From contig NZ_JARZHG010000008.1 of assembly GCF_029946505.1 (NCBI RefSeq), positions 248,001 to 312,000 of the forward strand: DNA of 64,000 nt, in the 5' to 3' direction. This stretch comes from Polyangium sp. y55x31 (GTDB taxonomy: Bacteria; Myxococcota_A; Polyangia; Polyangiales; Polyangiaceae). A program made the position numbers and the translations under genes. Under the pieces are notes generated by a model that was not told the origin of the DNA, searched no databases, and worked only from the letters and a program-made list of their open reading frames with translations. Shown piece after piece: positions 26,726 to 34,509 of this stretch (position 1 is the first letter of the stretch; the number at the start of each line of letters is the position of its first letter).

Positions 26726-28651
26726 TTACTCCGCGGCGACGGCCTGCTTCTCGGCCTCGGGCGAGAGCATCGCGAGGATGCGCCCGCCCGTCGTGGTGAT
26801 TTCTTCGTGGAGCGCGCGCGCCCGGAGCTCGGCCCGATCGAGATACCTCTCGGCGAGCTCCCGCCGCGCCGGATGTTTTTTCGCCTGCGCGACCAGGATC
26901 TCCGCAATGGCCTCGTCCGCGAGAAGCCGGATGAGCCGCTCGGCATGCAGCATCGCGAGCGAGAAATCTCGCTTCGGATCCCAGCCCTTCGTCAAGGCGT
27001 CGCGCCAGCCCGCGAACGGCACGACCGAAAGCGTCCGCAGCTTGCCCGCGGCCGTGCGCGTGAGCAGGTGCTGCTGCGCCGAGAGCGAATACCCCTGCAC
27101 CCGCGCGAGGCGCCGATCGAGCTCGTCTTTCCCGGTGAGCGCGCCGAGCCGCGCGTCCGCGATCCGCCCGAGGAAATCACGCGGCCGCTTGATGGCGCCG
27201 ATGAGCGTGTCCTTCATGGCCATGAGCGCCTGGATCTGGCTCGTCCCCTCGTAAATGGGCATCACGAGCGCGTCGCGCAAGAGCTTCTCCGCGCCGTAAT
27301 CCTTCGTGTACCCGACGCCCCCGTGGATCTGGATCGCGCGCCGCGCGATCTCCACGGCCTTCTCCGCGGCCAGGTATTTGAGCAGCGGCGTCAGCCTGCG
27401 CGAACGCGCCCGCCACCGCGGCAGCTCCCGCGCCACGCGCTCCCGCTCGGCCGGCCCGAGCCCCGCCGAGAATCGCTCGAAGAGCACGAGCTTCTGCGCC
27501 ATCTCCTCGCTGTACGCCGCGTCCACCGCGAGCGCCCGGAGCCCCTGGATGTCCGTGCGCATCTCGTCGAGGTAATCGGCGATCATCTCGTGCCGCGCGA
27601 TCGGCTTGCCCATCGAGCGCCGCTCCTCGGCGTACGCCTTCGCCATGCGATACGCGCACTCCGCGAGCCCGATGCTCTCGAACCCCACGCCGACGCGCGC
27701 GTTGTTCATGAGCACGAGCATGTACTTGAACCCCTCGCCGCGCTTGCCGACGAGCTCCCCCGGCACGTTGTCGAACGAGAGCGCCGCGGTCACCGACCCG
27801 TGATGCCCGAGTTTTTCCTCGACGCGATCGATCGTCACGTACCGCTTGCGCGTCCCGTCCGGCAGATCGTCATAAGCTTTGACGAGGAACATCGAGAGCC
27901 CGCCGAGCCCCGCGAACGGATCGTCCGGGTCCTTCGCCTCCTCGGTCCGCGCGATGACGAAATGGTATTTTCCGTGCCCCGACGTGATGAAGATCTTCTG
28001 GCCCGAGAGATACCAGCGACCGTCGGCCCCGAGCTCCGCGCGCGTGCGCAAGGCGGCCATGTCGCTGCCCGCGTTCGGCTCGGTGATGTCCATGCAGCCC
28101 CAGGCGTCGCCGCGGGCGATCTCCTCGATCGCGCTCGCGAAACGCGTGGACTCGATCCGCCCGCGCGCCGGATCGAGCGCCGTCGACCCCTCGTAGATTG
28201 AATACGCGAGCATCGCCATCGCCATCCCGCCGTGGAACGAGTGATGCGTCATCACCGACACGTCGGCGCGCGCGATCATCTCCCCCGAGAGGAAATACAA
28301 AAGCAGCGGCGCATTGAGCCCGCCGAGCTCGCGCGGCAAGCACAGCCTGTGCAGCTCCGCCGCCTTGATCGCCTCGAAGACGTGGTTCATCGCCGGCCCG
28401 GCGATCGCCTCGCCGCCTTCGAGGTGCGTGTCCTCGCGGTCGATCGCCGCGGCGCGCGTGGCGATCTGCTCGGCGGCGAGCGCGCCCGTGGATTCGGCCA
28501 CTTCGCGATAAAAGGCCACGGCCTCGTGGGGCGTCTTGAAGCCGTCCTCGGTTCGATACCCGAGCTCGGTCACCTCCACGAGCGGAGCCCAGTCGACGCC
28601 TTCCTCGAAATGGAACCTGAGGTCGTCGTTGTCGGTGAAGAAATTGGCCAT
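26726..28651 (-). CDS. Acyl-CoA dehydrogenase
   Basis: A 641-aa flavoprotein that forms the 2-enoyl-CoA. The start at the ATG at 28651 (MANFFTDND) has AAGGTGA upstream. Flavin and substrate segments show as WGCMDITEPNAGSD and KIFITSGHGKY, and the catalytic Glu as LVMPIYEGTSQIQ. The length and C-terminal extension after about 480 resemble FadE5/long-chain types and not the 380-residue short-chain form. It begins 4 bases after the tetR stop and is followed 5 bases on by MaoC, so it is the first enzyme of the operon. Confidence 0.9.
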   Translation of the reverse strand: MANFFTDNDDLRFHFEEGVDWAPLVEVTELGYRTEDGFKTPHEAVAFYREVAESTGALAAEQIATRAAAIDREDTHLEGGEAIAGPAMNHVFEAIKAAELHRLCLPRELGGLNAPLLLYFLSGEMIARADVSVMTHHSFHGGMAMAMLAYSIYEGSTALDPARGRIESTRFASAIEEIARGDAWGCMDITEPNAGSDMAALRTRAELGADGRWYLSGQKIFITSGHGKYHFVIARTEEAKDPDDPFAGLGGLSMFLVKAYDDLPDGTRKRYVTIDRVEEKLGHHGSVTAALSFDNVPGELVGKRGEGFKYMLVLMNNARVGVGFESIGLAECAYRMAKAYAEERRSMGKPIARHEMIADYLDEMRTDIQGLRALAVDAAYSEEMAQKLVLFERFSAGLGPAERERVARELPRWRARSRRLTPLLKYLAAEKAVEIARRAIQIHGGVGYTKDYGAEKLLRDALVMPIYEGTSQIQALMAMKDTLIGAIKRPRDFLGRIADARLGALTGKDELDRRLARVQGYSLSAQQHLLTRTAAGKLRTLSVVPFAGWRDALTKGWDPKRDFSLAMLHAERLIRLLADEAIAEILVAQAKKHPARRELAERYLDRAELRARALHEEITTTGGRILAMLSPEAEKQAVAAE

Positions 28652-28655
28652 GGAT

Positions 28656-29294
28656 TCACCTTTTCGGTTGGGCCCCGCCGCGCGACCGGGCGGGGGAAAA
28701 CAGGCTCGCGCGCGCGATTCGAGCGAGCTCACGATCGCTGCGGGCGCGCGCGTCGTCGTCGAGCGCCCCTTGCATCACGGACGCCGTCGCGACCGCGGAG
28801 ATGACGAAAAGCATCACGTGCACCACGTACGCCTCCGGATCGACGTCGGCGTGGTGTTTTCCCGCGGCCTGCCCGGAGCGAATGTACCCCGCGACCGCTT
28901 CGAGCCACGGGCGCACGGGCCCTCGCAAAAGCTTCCGCATCTCGGCGGGCCGATCGAGCGCCTCGCGCAAGACGACCCGCGCGCGATCGGGATCCGCTGC
29001 GAAGAACGCGGAAAGCTCGCCGAAGACCGCCTCGAAACGATCCTCGCTCGCCGCCGCGGCGAGCAAAAGCCTCGGCAGCGTATCGTTCCAGTGCGCGAGG
29101 ATCGCGTCGAGCACGGCCTGACGAAGGTGCTCCTTCGACGGGAAATGATGCAGCACCGCCTGCTTCGTCAGCGAGACCTCGTCCGCCACCGCTTGCAAGC
29201 TGGTCGCGTCGAAGCCCTGCGCCGCGAAGAGGCGCGTCGCCGCGGCGACGATGGCGCGCGGCACGTCGGGGTCGGAAGATCGAGCCAAAACCAT
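28656..29294 (-). CDS. TetR-family transcriptional regulator
   Basis: A 212-aa repressor-type protein. Helix-turn-helix at about residues 30-52 (TSLQAVADEVSLTKQAVLHHF); the C-terminal helical part has no obvious ligand signature. As first gene of the operon with acyl-CoA enzymes, it probably responds to an acyl-CoA and represses the operon, as FadR/PsrA-type regulators do. A palindrome at 29311-29322, 17 bases before its start, is the likely autoregulatory operator. The stop is 4 bases before the acyl-CoA dehydrogenase start. Confidence 0.88.
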   Translation of the reverse strand: MVLARSSDPDVPRAIVAAATRLFAAQGFDATSLQAVADEVSLTKQAVLHHFPSKEHLRQAVLDAILAHWNDTLPRLLLAAAASEDRFEAVFGELSAFFAADPDRARVVLREALDRPAEMRKLLRGPVRPWLEAVAGYIRSGQAAGKHHADVDPEAYVVHVMLFVISAVATASVMQGALDDDARARSDRELARIARASLFSPARSRGGAQPKR

Positions 29295-29310
29295 CCGGTC
29301 AGGACTTCCC

Positions 29311-29322
29311 TACCAGTTGGTA
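29311..29322. promoter_or_regulatory. Candidate TetR operator
   Basis: Palindrome TACCAGTTGGTA, with CCGGTCA direct repeats on both sides (near 29296 and 29329). It sits between the divergent lipid operon and TonB-receptor gene, so it could repress both. Inference from position and symmetry. Confidence 0.5.
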
Positions 29323-29404
29323 AGCGCCCGGTCAAGCGGGGTCTTACGTACCGCGTCATGGAGCCGGGGCGCGCGGTCGGGCGTACGTCCCGCGAGGACA
29401 CGAA

Positions 29405-31873
29405 ATGGGTAGCACGACCCGACGCACTCGTGCTACCAGCTCGGCACGGGAACCTCGCTTGCGTCCGCGCCTCCTTTTCCCTTCGTCCCTCTTTCTGGCA
29501 TGGCTCGTCGCTTGGCCCGCGCGCGCGCACGACGAGGTCACGCCGCCCGTGCCGAAGAGCCAGCCCGCGCCCGCGTGGCCCGGTGGCCGCGCGGAGCCGC
29601 ACGACGTCATCGTCCCGCTTTTGATCACCGTCGGCCCCGACGGCCGGGCCGTGGCGATCGAGATCGAGGCGAGCGTCTCGCCGGCCTTCGACGCCGAGGC
29701 GATCCGCGCCGCGGCGCAGTGGACGTTCGAGCCCGCGCGCCGGAGCGGAGCGCCCGTGAAGGCGCGAATCCGGATGATCGCCCGATTCGAGGGCGTGACC
29801 GAGGTACCACCGGACAAACCGGCGGACAAACCCGCGCCCGGCCTCCTGGATCCGCCCCCGCATCCGCATCCGCATCCGCCGCCGCCCCCGCCTCCGCCTC
29901 CGATTGCCGTGACCGTTCGCGGCGAAGGGCCGCCGCGCAGCGCCTCCGAAGTCGTGCAAAAGCGCGACGTCCTCGCAGCGGCGCCGCATCGCACGGCGAG
30001 TGATCTCCTGCGCGTCGTCCCCGGCGTCTTCATCACGCAACACGGCGGCCAGGGCAAGGCGCATCAGATCTTCTTGCGAGGCTTCGACGCGGCCCACGGG
30101 CAGGATCTCGAGCTGCGCGTCGCGGGCGCGCCCGTCAACGAGGTCTCGAACATCCACGGCCAGGGTTATGCCGACCTGCATTTCGTCATGCCCGAGGTCG
30201 TGAAGAGCGTCCGCGCGAAGGCCGGGCCCTACGACCCGCGACAAGGCGATTTCGCGGTCGCGGGCACCATCGAAATGGATCTCGGCCTCGCCGAGACGGG
30301 TTTTACCTCGTCCCTCGGCCTCGGCACCTACGGCGAACGGCGCCTCTTCCTCGCCTATCGCCCCGCAGGCACGACCGAAGCGACCTTCGCCGCCTTCGAG
30401 GCGCAAAGCACCGACGGATTCGGCCCCTCGCGCGCCGCGCGCCGGGCCTCCGCGATGGCCCAGCACGTCTTTCCGATCAGCACGAACCTCTCGGCCCGCG
30501 TGATGGCCTCGGCCTATGCGGCGCGATTCTCCTCGCCGGGTGTCCTCCGCCTCGACGACATCGAGCGTGGCCTCGTCGATCGATTCGCGACCTACGACGC
30601 GCGCCAGGGCGGCGACTCGACCCGCATCCAGGTCGTCCTCTCCCTCGATCACGACGACGACAGCGGCAAAGCGCGCTTCTCCTTCACGCCTTATTTCGTC
30701 GCGCGTGGCCTCCGCCTCCGCGCCAACTATACGGGGTTCCTCCTCGACCCGATCGACGGCGACTCGCAGCAGCAGACGAACGAGGCGACGACGTTCGGTT
30801 TGTCCACACATTACCACCGCAAGACGCCGATCTTCTCCCCGGAAGACGCCCTCGAAATCGGCGTCCAGGCCCGCGGCGACACGATCGAACAATCGCAGCG
30901 CCGGCTCTCGGTCGTCACCGATCGCGTCACGGAAACGCTCGCCTTGGCCCACGTCCGCGCCGCCGACGTCGCTGGATACGTCGACGCCTCGCTCCGGCCC
31001 TTCCGCCGCGTGGTGATCCGCGGCGGCGTTCGTGTCGACGGGCTCTTTTATGGCGTCACGGATCTCGCCTCGGGCGAGGGCGCGGGTGCGGCGCGCGGGG
31101 CCATGGGCGCGCGCGTGGGAGGAAAAGCGACGGTCGACGTCACCTTGCTCCCGGGCCTGCACGCGGTCGCGAGTTATGGCGACGGCTTTCGCTCTCCGCA
31201 GGCCCGCACCCTCGGCGACGGTGAACGCACGCCCTTCACCACCGTGCGCTCCTTCGAGGCCGGCCTTCGTTATGCCGACGGCGACCGCATGCGGGCGAAC
31301 CTCGCCGCCTTTCACACCCGCCTCTCCGACGACCTCGTCTTCGATGAAAAGGCCGTCGCCTACGAGCGTGTCTCCGCCACACAGCGCACCGGCTTTTCGC
31401 TCGATTTCGTCCTCCGCCCGCGCTCGTGGATCGTCGAGAGCGGCAGCGTCACGTATACCCGCGCCTCGTTCACCGAAGCCGGCCCCGAGGCAGCCATCGG
31501 CTCGCTCGTCCCCTACACGCCGCAGCTCGTCGCGCGCGCCGACGTCGCGCTCACGCCTCGCCTCGCCCGCCTCTTCGGCCGTGATCTCGTGGGCAAGATC
31601 GGCGTCGGCCTCGCCTACCTCGGCGCCCGGCCTCTGCGTTTCGCCGAGTTTGGCCGGGACATCTTCCTTGCCGACGCCACGATCGGCGCCCGGCTCCGCG
31701 AGGTCGAGCTCGAGTTCGACGTCTACAACCTGCTCGACGCGAAATGGTACGACGGCCAGTTCACCTACGCTTCGAGCTTCACGCGCGGCGGGGCGCCCTC
31801 GCTCGTGCCGCTCAATCACGTGACGGTGGGCGCGCCGCGCACCCTGATGGGCACCTTGTCCCTCCACCTCTAG
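29405..31873 (+). CDS. TonB-dependent receptor with N-terminal TonB-C domain
   Basis: An 822-aa outer-membrane receptor. After a signal peptide (about 1-42, WLVAWPARA) comes a domain resembling the C-terminus of TonB: PLLITVGPDGRAVAIEIE, FDAEAIRAAAQWTFEPAR. A Pro/His linker (HPHPHPPPPPPPPP) leads to the plug (VVPGVFITQHGGQG, LRGFDA, GAPVNEV) and a 22-strand barrel ending in Leu-His-Leu. GAGGAC sits before the ATG. Fusion of TonB-C to its own receptor is unusual and may let the receptor couple to the energy complex or gate itself. Two lipoprotein genes follow within 15 bases each. The ligand is unknown; the His-rich linker hints at metal only weakly. Confidence 0.85.
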   Translation: MGSTTRRTRATSSAREPRLRPRLLFPSSLFLAWLVAWPARAHDEVTPPVPKSQPAPAWPGGRAEPHDVIVPLLITVGPDGRAVAIEIEASVSPAFDAEAIRAAAQWTFEPARRSGAPVKARIRMIARFEGVTEVPPDKPADKPAPGLLDPPPHPHPHPPPPPPPPPIAVTVRGEGPPRSASEVVQKRDVLAAAPHRTASDLLRVVPGVFITQHGGQGKAHQIFLRGFDAAHGQDLELRVAGAPVNEVSNIHGQGYADLHFVMPEVVKSVRAKAGPYDPRQGDFAVAGTIEMDLGLAETGFTSSLGLGTYGERRLFLAYRPAGTTEATFAAFEAQSTDGFGPSRAARRASAMAQHVFPISTNLSARVMASAYAARFSSPGVLRLDDIERGLVDRFATYDARQGGDSTRIQVVLSLDHDDDSGKARFSFTPYFVARGLRLRANYTGFLLDPIDGDSQQQTNEATTFGLSTHYHRKTPIFSPEDALEIGVQARGDTIEQSQRRLSVVTDRVTETLALAHVRAADVAGYVDASLRPFRRVVIRGGVRVDGLFYGVTDLASGEGAGAARGAMGARVGGKATVDVTLLPGLHAVASYGDGFRSPQARTLGDGERTPFTTVRSFEAGLRYADGDRMRANLAAFHTRLSDDLVFDEKAVAYERVSATQRTGFSLDFVLRPRSWIVESGSVTYTRASFTEAGPEAAIGSLVPYTPQLVARADVALTPRLARLFGRDLVGKIGVGLAYLGARPLRFAEFGRDIFLADATIGARLREVELEFDVYNLLDAKWYDGQFTYASSFTRGGAPSLVPLNHVTVGAPRTLMGTLSLHL

Positions 31874-31886
31874 AAGCGAGGAACAC

Positions 31887-32732
31887 ATGAAACTCTCGAT
31901 GGTTCGTCTGGGCCTCTCGTCTGTCGCCGGGTTTTTCCTGGTCGGCCTCTCCCTCGCCGCGGCCGCCCTCGCCTCCGCATGCGGCGCCGCCGAGACCACG
32001 AGCGGCAAGCGCGTCGCCTTGCAGACGCGTGTCGTCGCCGACGACGGGATCGACGCCCCGTTCGTCAATGCGTACGGCTGGTCGATCCGCCTCTCGCTCG
32101 CCGCCGTCTCGATCGGCCCGCTTTATTACTTCAATGGTGCGCCGATCTTCTCGGCCTCAGCCACGCCCCCGCGCCCGCACGATAACTTCGCGCGTCTGCT
32201 CGGCCTCGGCCTGGCCCACGCGCACCCCGGCCATTACCAGGCCGGCGACGCGATGGGCCAGGTGCTCGCCTCGTCCTCGGTGGACCTCGCGAAAGGCCCC
32301 GCGGACCTCCCGCCCGGCGAGGGCGTATCGGGCCTGTACCGCTCCGCGCGCTTCTCGTACGAGCCCGCGCCCACGGGTGGCGCGAAGGATGCGCTCGCGG
32401 GGCACGTCGTCGTGCTCGAAGGCGAGGCGCAAAAGGACACGCTGACGCGAATCTTCCGCGTCGAGGCCGATGCCGCCGACGTCCTCGACGCCTATGGCGA
32501 GCCGCGCCTCGAAGGGTGCGCCTTCGAGGGCGAGCCCGACGTGCAAAACGACGGGACCATCACGATCCACGTCGCGCCGAGCGTATGGCTCGATCAGGCC
32601 GAATTCGACGCGGTTCCGGAGAGCCCGGACGGTTCGCCCGTGGTCCTGCCGCGGGACGGCCTGGCCTTCCGTGCGATCACGCGCGGCTTCAAAAAAGGGT
32701 CCGCCGTGACCTTCGAGTATTCGACACCTTGA
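31887..32732 (+). CDS. Lipoprotein of TonB-receptor operon
   Basis: A 281-aa lipoprotein, with GAGGAA before the ATG 13 bases after the receptor stop. Lipobox LASAC follows a strong hydrophobic signal. Mature features are an opening VNAYGWSIRLSLAAVSIGPLY segment and the His cluster HAHPGHY near residue 109, which could bind metal. Two late Cys flank LEGCAFEG. I cannot name the family. The close spacing argues that it works with the receptor, for instance as a surface or periplasmic ligand-binding partner. Confidence 0.65.
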   Translation: MKLSMVRLGLSSVAGFFLVGLSLAAAALASACGAAETTSGKRVALQTRVVADDGIDAPFVNAYGWSIRLSLAAVSIGPLYYFNGAPIFSASATPPRPHDNFARLLGLGLAHAHPGHYQAGDAMGQVLASSSVDLAKGPADLPPGEGVSGLYRSARFSYEPAPTGGAKDALAGHVVVLEGEAQKDTLTRIFRVEADAADVLDAYGEPRLEGCAFEGEPDVQNDGTITIHVAPSVWLDQAEFDAVPESPDGSPVVLPRDGLAFRAITRGFKKGSAVTFEYSTP

Positions 32733-32742
32733 GGAGAAACAC

Positions 32743-33606
32743 ATGAAGAGTCTGTTTGGCATGACGCACCTTTGCCTCGCCGCCGCGCTCCTCGCCGGCT
32801 GCGGTGCCGACGAGACCGCGGGCACGGGGGACGTGGTGTTCACGACCTGGGGCGAGGGGTACATCGAGGAGGAGATCCCAGCGTCCGCATTCGAAGACGG
32901 CTGGGCGATCAAATTCTCGAAGTTTCTCGTCGTTCTCGGCGGCGTGCGCATCGCCGACGATTCCGGCGCCCCCGGCTTCGAGGTCACCAAAACGAAGCTC
33001 GTCGATCACGTAGCCCCGGGGGTCAAGCCGCTCGCCACGTTCGCGAATCTCGAGCCCAAGCCCTGGACGAAGGTGAGCTTCGAGATTCGCCCCGCGGGGG
33101 GCGATACCGAGCTCGGCGACGGCGCGACCGCGGCCGACCTCGACGCGATGAAGCAAGGCAAATACGCCATCTGGGCCGAGGGCGAGGCCACGCAAGGCGC
33201 CGTGAAAAAGACGTTCCGCTGGGGCTTCGGCGTGCCCACGGCCTACACCGATTGCCGAGGCGAGAAAGACGGCCGCGAGACGGTCGGCGTCCTCGTCACG
33301 AACGGCGGCACCGACAATGTCGAGATCACGATCCACGGCGATCACCTGTTCTACGACGACCTGCAATCGCCGAACGCAAAGCTGCGCTTCAACGCCTTCG
33401 CCTCGGCGGACACGGATAACGACGGCGAGGTGACGCTCGCCGAGCTCGCCGCCAAAAAGCTCGTGGACATCGATCCCGCGGACGGCGCCTACGGCACGGG
33501 CGCGGCCGGCGACGTGAACGACCTCGGCGCGTTCGTCACGGACCTCTCCCGCACCGTGGGTCATTTCCGCGGTGAGGGCGAGTGCCTCGCGACGGATCCG
33601 AAATGA
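32743..33606 (+). CDS. EF-hand-containing lipoprotein of TonB-receptor operon
   Basis: A 287-aa lipoprotein, with GAGGAGA eight bases before the ATG, 10 bases after the previous stop. Lipobox LLAGC. The body has FEVTKTKLVDH and WGFGVPTAYTDC strands, then HGDHLFYDD and an EF-hand loop DTDNDGEVTLAEL (nt 33411-33449) followed by a helix. The last two Cys may pair. It is probably calcium-binding and part of the same uptake unit. Function is inferred from context only; no family was recognised. Confidence 0.65.
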   Translation: MKSLFGMTHLCLAAALLAGCGADETAGTGDVVFTTWGEGYIEEEIPASAFEDGWAIKFSKFLVVLGGVRIADDSGAPGFEVTKTKLVDHVAPGVKPLATFANLEPKPWTKVSFEIRPAGGDTELGDGATAADLDAMKQGKYAIWAEGEATQGAVKKTFRWGFGVPTAYTDCRGEKDGRETVGVLVTNGGTDNVEITIHGDHLFYDDLQSPNAKLRFNAFASADTDNDGEVTLAELAAKKLVDIDPADGAYGTGAAGDVNDLGAFVTDLSRTVGHFRGEGECLATDPK

Positions 33607-33670
33607 CCGTTTTCCCCTGACGGAAATGGTCACCCCCTCGTCCTGGGAGTGACGATTTTCGTCACCGTAC

Positions 33671-33696
33671 CCTGACGCGCCGCAGCGCGCGTCAGG
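33671..33696. terminator. Hairpin after TonB-receptor operon
   Basis: Perfect 10-bp stem CCTGACGCGC/GCGCGTCAGG with a 6-nt loop, 65 bases after the last stop of the receptor operon. It lacks a T-run. Confidence 0.55.
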
Positions 33697-33706
33697 CAAT
33701 CCGCTC

Positions 33707-33726
33707 CGCTTTCTTGCAAGAAAGCG
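33707..33726. promoter_or_regulatory. 20-bp perfect palindrome upstream of pilin gene
   Basis: CGCTTTCTTGCAAGAAAGCG is a perfect inverted repeat with no loop, 70 bases before the pilin ATG. A short loopless palindrome suits a dimeric regulator's operator better than a terminator. Confidence 0.45.
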
Positions 33727-33795
33727 CAGGATCCAGGACCATGCGGGGATGGCACGTGACGTGCTTCACGCGCGCCACCCAGGGGAAGGTAGAAC

Positions 33796-34398
33796 ATGAA
33801 GCGGCGGAGGGAGGACCGAGGCTTCACCTTGGTCGAGCTGATGATCGTGGTCGCCGTCATCGGCATTCTGGCGGCGCTCGCCATTTTCGGCGTACGGCGT
33901 TACCTCGCGGCGGCGAGGGTCAGCGAGGCGAAGCAGACGATCGGCGCCATTGCACGCGGCATTGCAATGCTCACCGAGCGCGCCGCGAAGAGCGAGGTCC
34001 TCCCCCTCGGCAGCCTCTCGGAGGCGAGCACCACGACCTGGTGCCCCGAATGCGGCGGCACCATGACGTGCATCGCCCCGCAAAACGTCCCCGCGGCCCG
34101 AAAATACCAGCCCGAAAACCTGAACGGCAAGGACTTCGACCAGTGTTGCTGGCGCTGCGTCCGCTTCGGTCTCGATGACCCGACGTATTACCAGTATCGG
34201 TATTCCGTGGGGCAAGCGTATCTCGGCCCGCCCCTCGGCGGGCCCGATCCCGGCGTCACGGGCGTCGAGGTCGCCGCCGTGGGCGACCTCGACGGCGACC
34301 TGTCCGTGAGCACGTTGACGATCACCGGCACGCGCGACGCGCCCACCGGCCAGCTCCGCTTCTCCACGCAGGTCTTCGTGGCAAACGAAGACGAATGA
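33796..34398 (+). CDS. Type IV pilin-like prepilin with Cys pairs
   Basis: A 200-aa prepilin. The leader RREDRG precedes the cleavage point before Phe in GFTLVELMIVVAVIGILAAL, with Glu at +5; this is the type III signal of pilins and pseudopilins. The globular part has WCPECGG..C and CCWRC, so two CxxC pairs that could form a zinc ribbon or disulfides. GGAAGG stands before the ATG. No other pilus genes are adjacent, so it may be a minor pilin or pseudopilin. The start is clear. Confidence 0.85.
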   Translation: MKRRREDRGFTLVELMIVVAVIGILAALAIFGVRRYLAAARVSEAKQTIGAIARGIAMLTERAAKSEVLPLGSLSEASTTTWCPECGGTMTCIAPQNVPAARKYQPENLNGKDFDQCCWRCVRFGLDDPTYYQYRYSVGQAYLGPPLGGPDPGVTGVEVAAVGDLDGDLSVSTLTITGTRDAPTGQLRFSTQVFVANEDE

Positions 34399-34403
34399 GT
34401 TCT

Positions 34404-34451
34404 GTCCCGAGGGGGACGCCTCGCGTCCCCCTCTCGTCCGGGCAAAGCCCG
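34404..34451 (+). repeat. 48-nt double-hairpin element, copy 2 (terminator-like)
   Basis: Identical to 23038-23085 over 48 nt and also placed right after a stop codon (6 bases beyond). Stems are GAGGGGGACG/CGTCCCCCTC and CGTCCGGGC/GCCCGGACG, the second perfect in this copy. Confidence 0.8.
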
Positions 34452-34509
34452 GACGATTCACCCCCCGAGACGAGCTCGCTTCGCGATCTCGTGAGCATCG
34501 TTCGATGCT

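Noticed and set aside
29168-32068. 966-codon minus-strand frame opposite the TonB receptor
   Set aside because: Antisense shadow of high-GC coding DNA; crosses the tetR start and lacks any domain.
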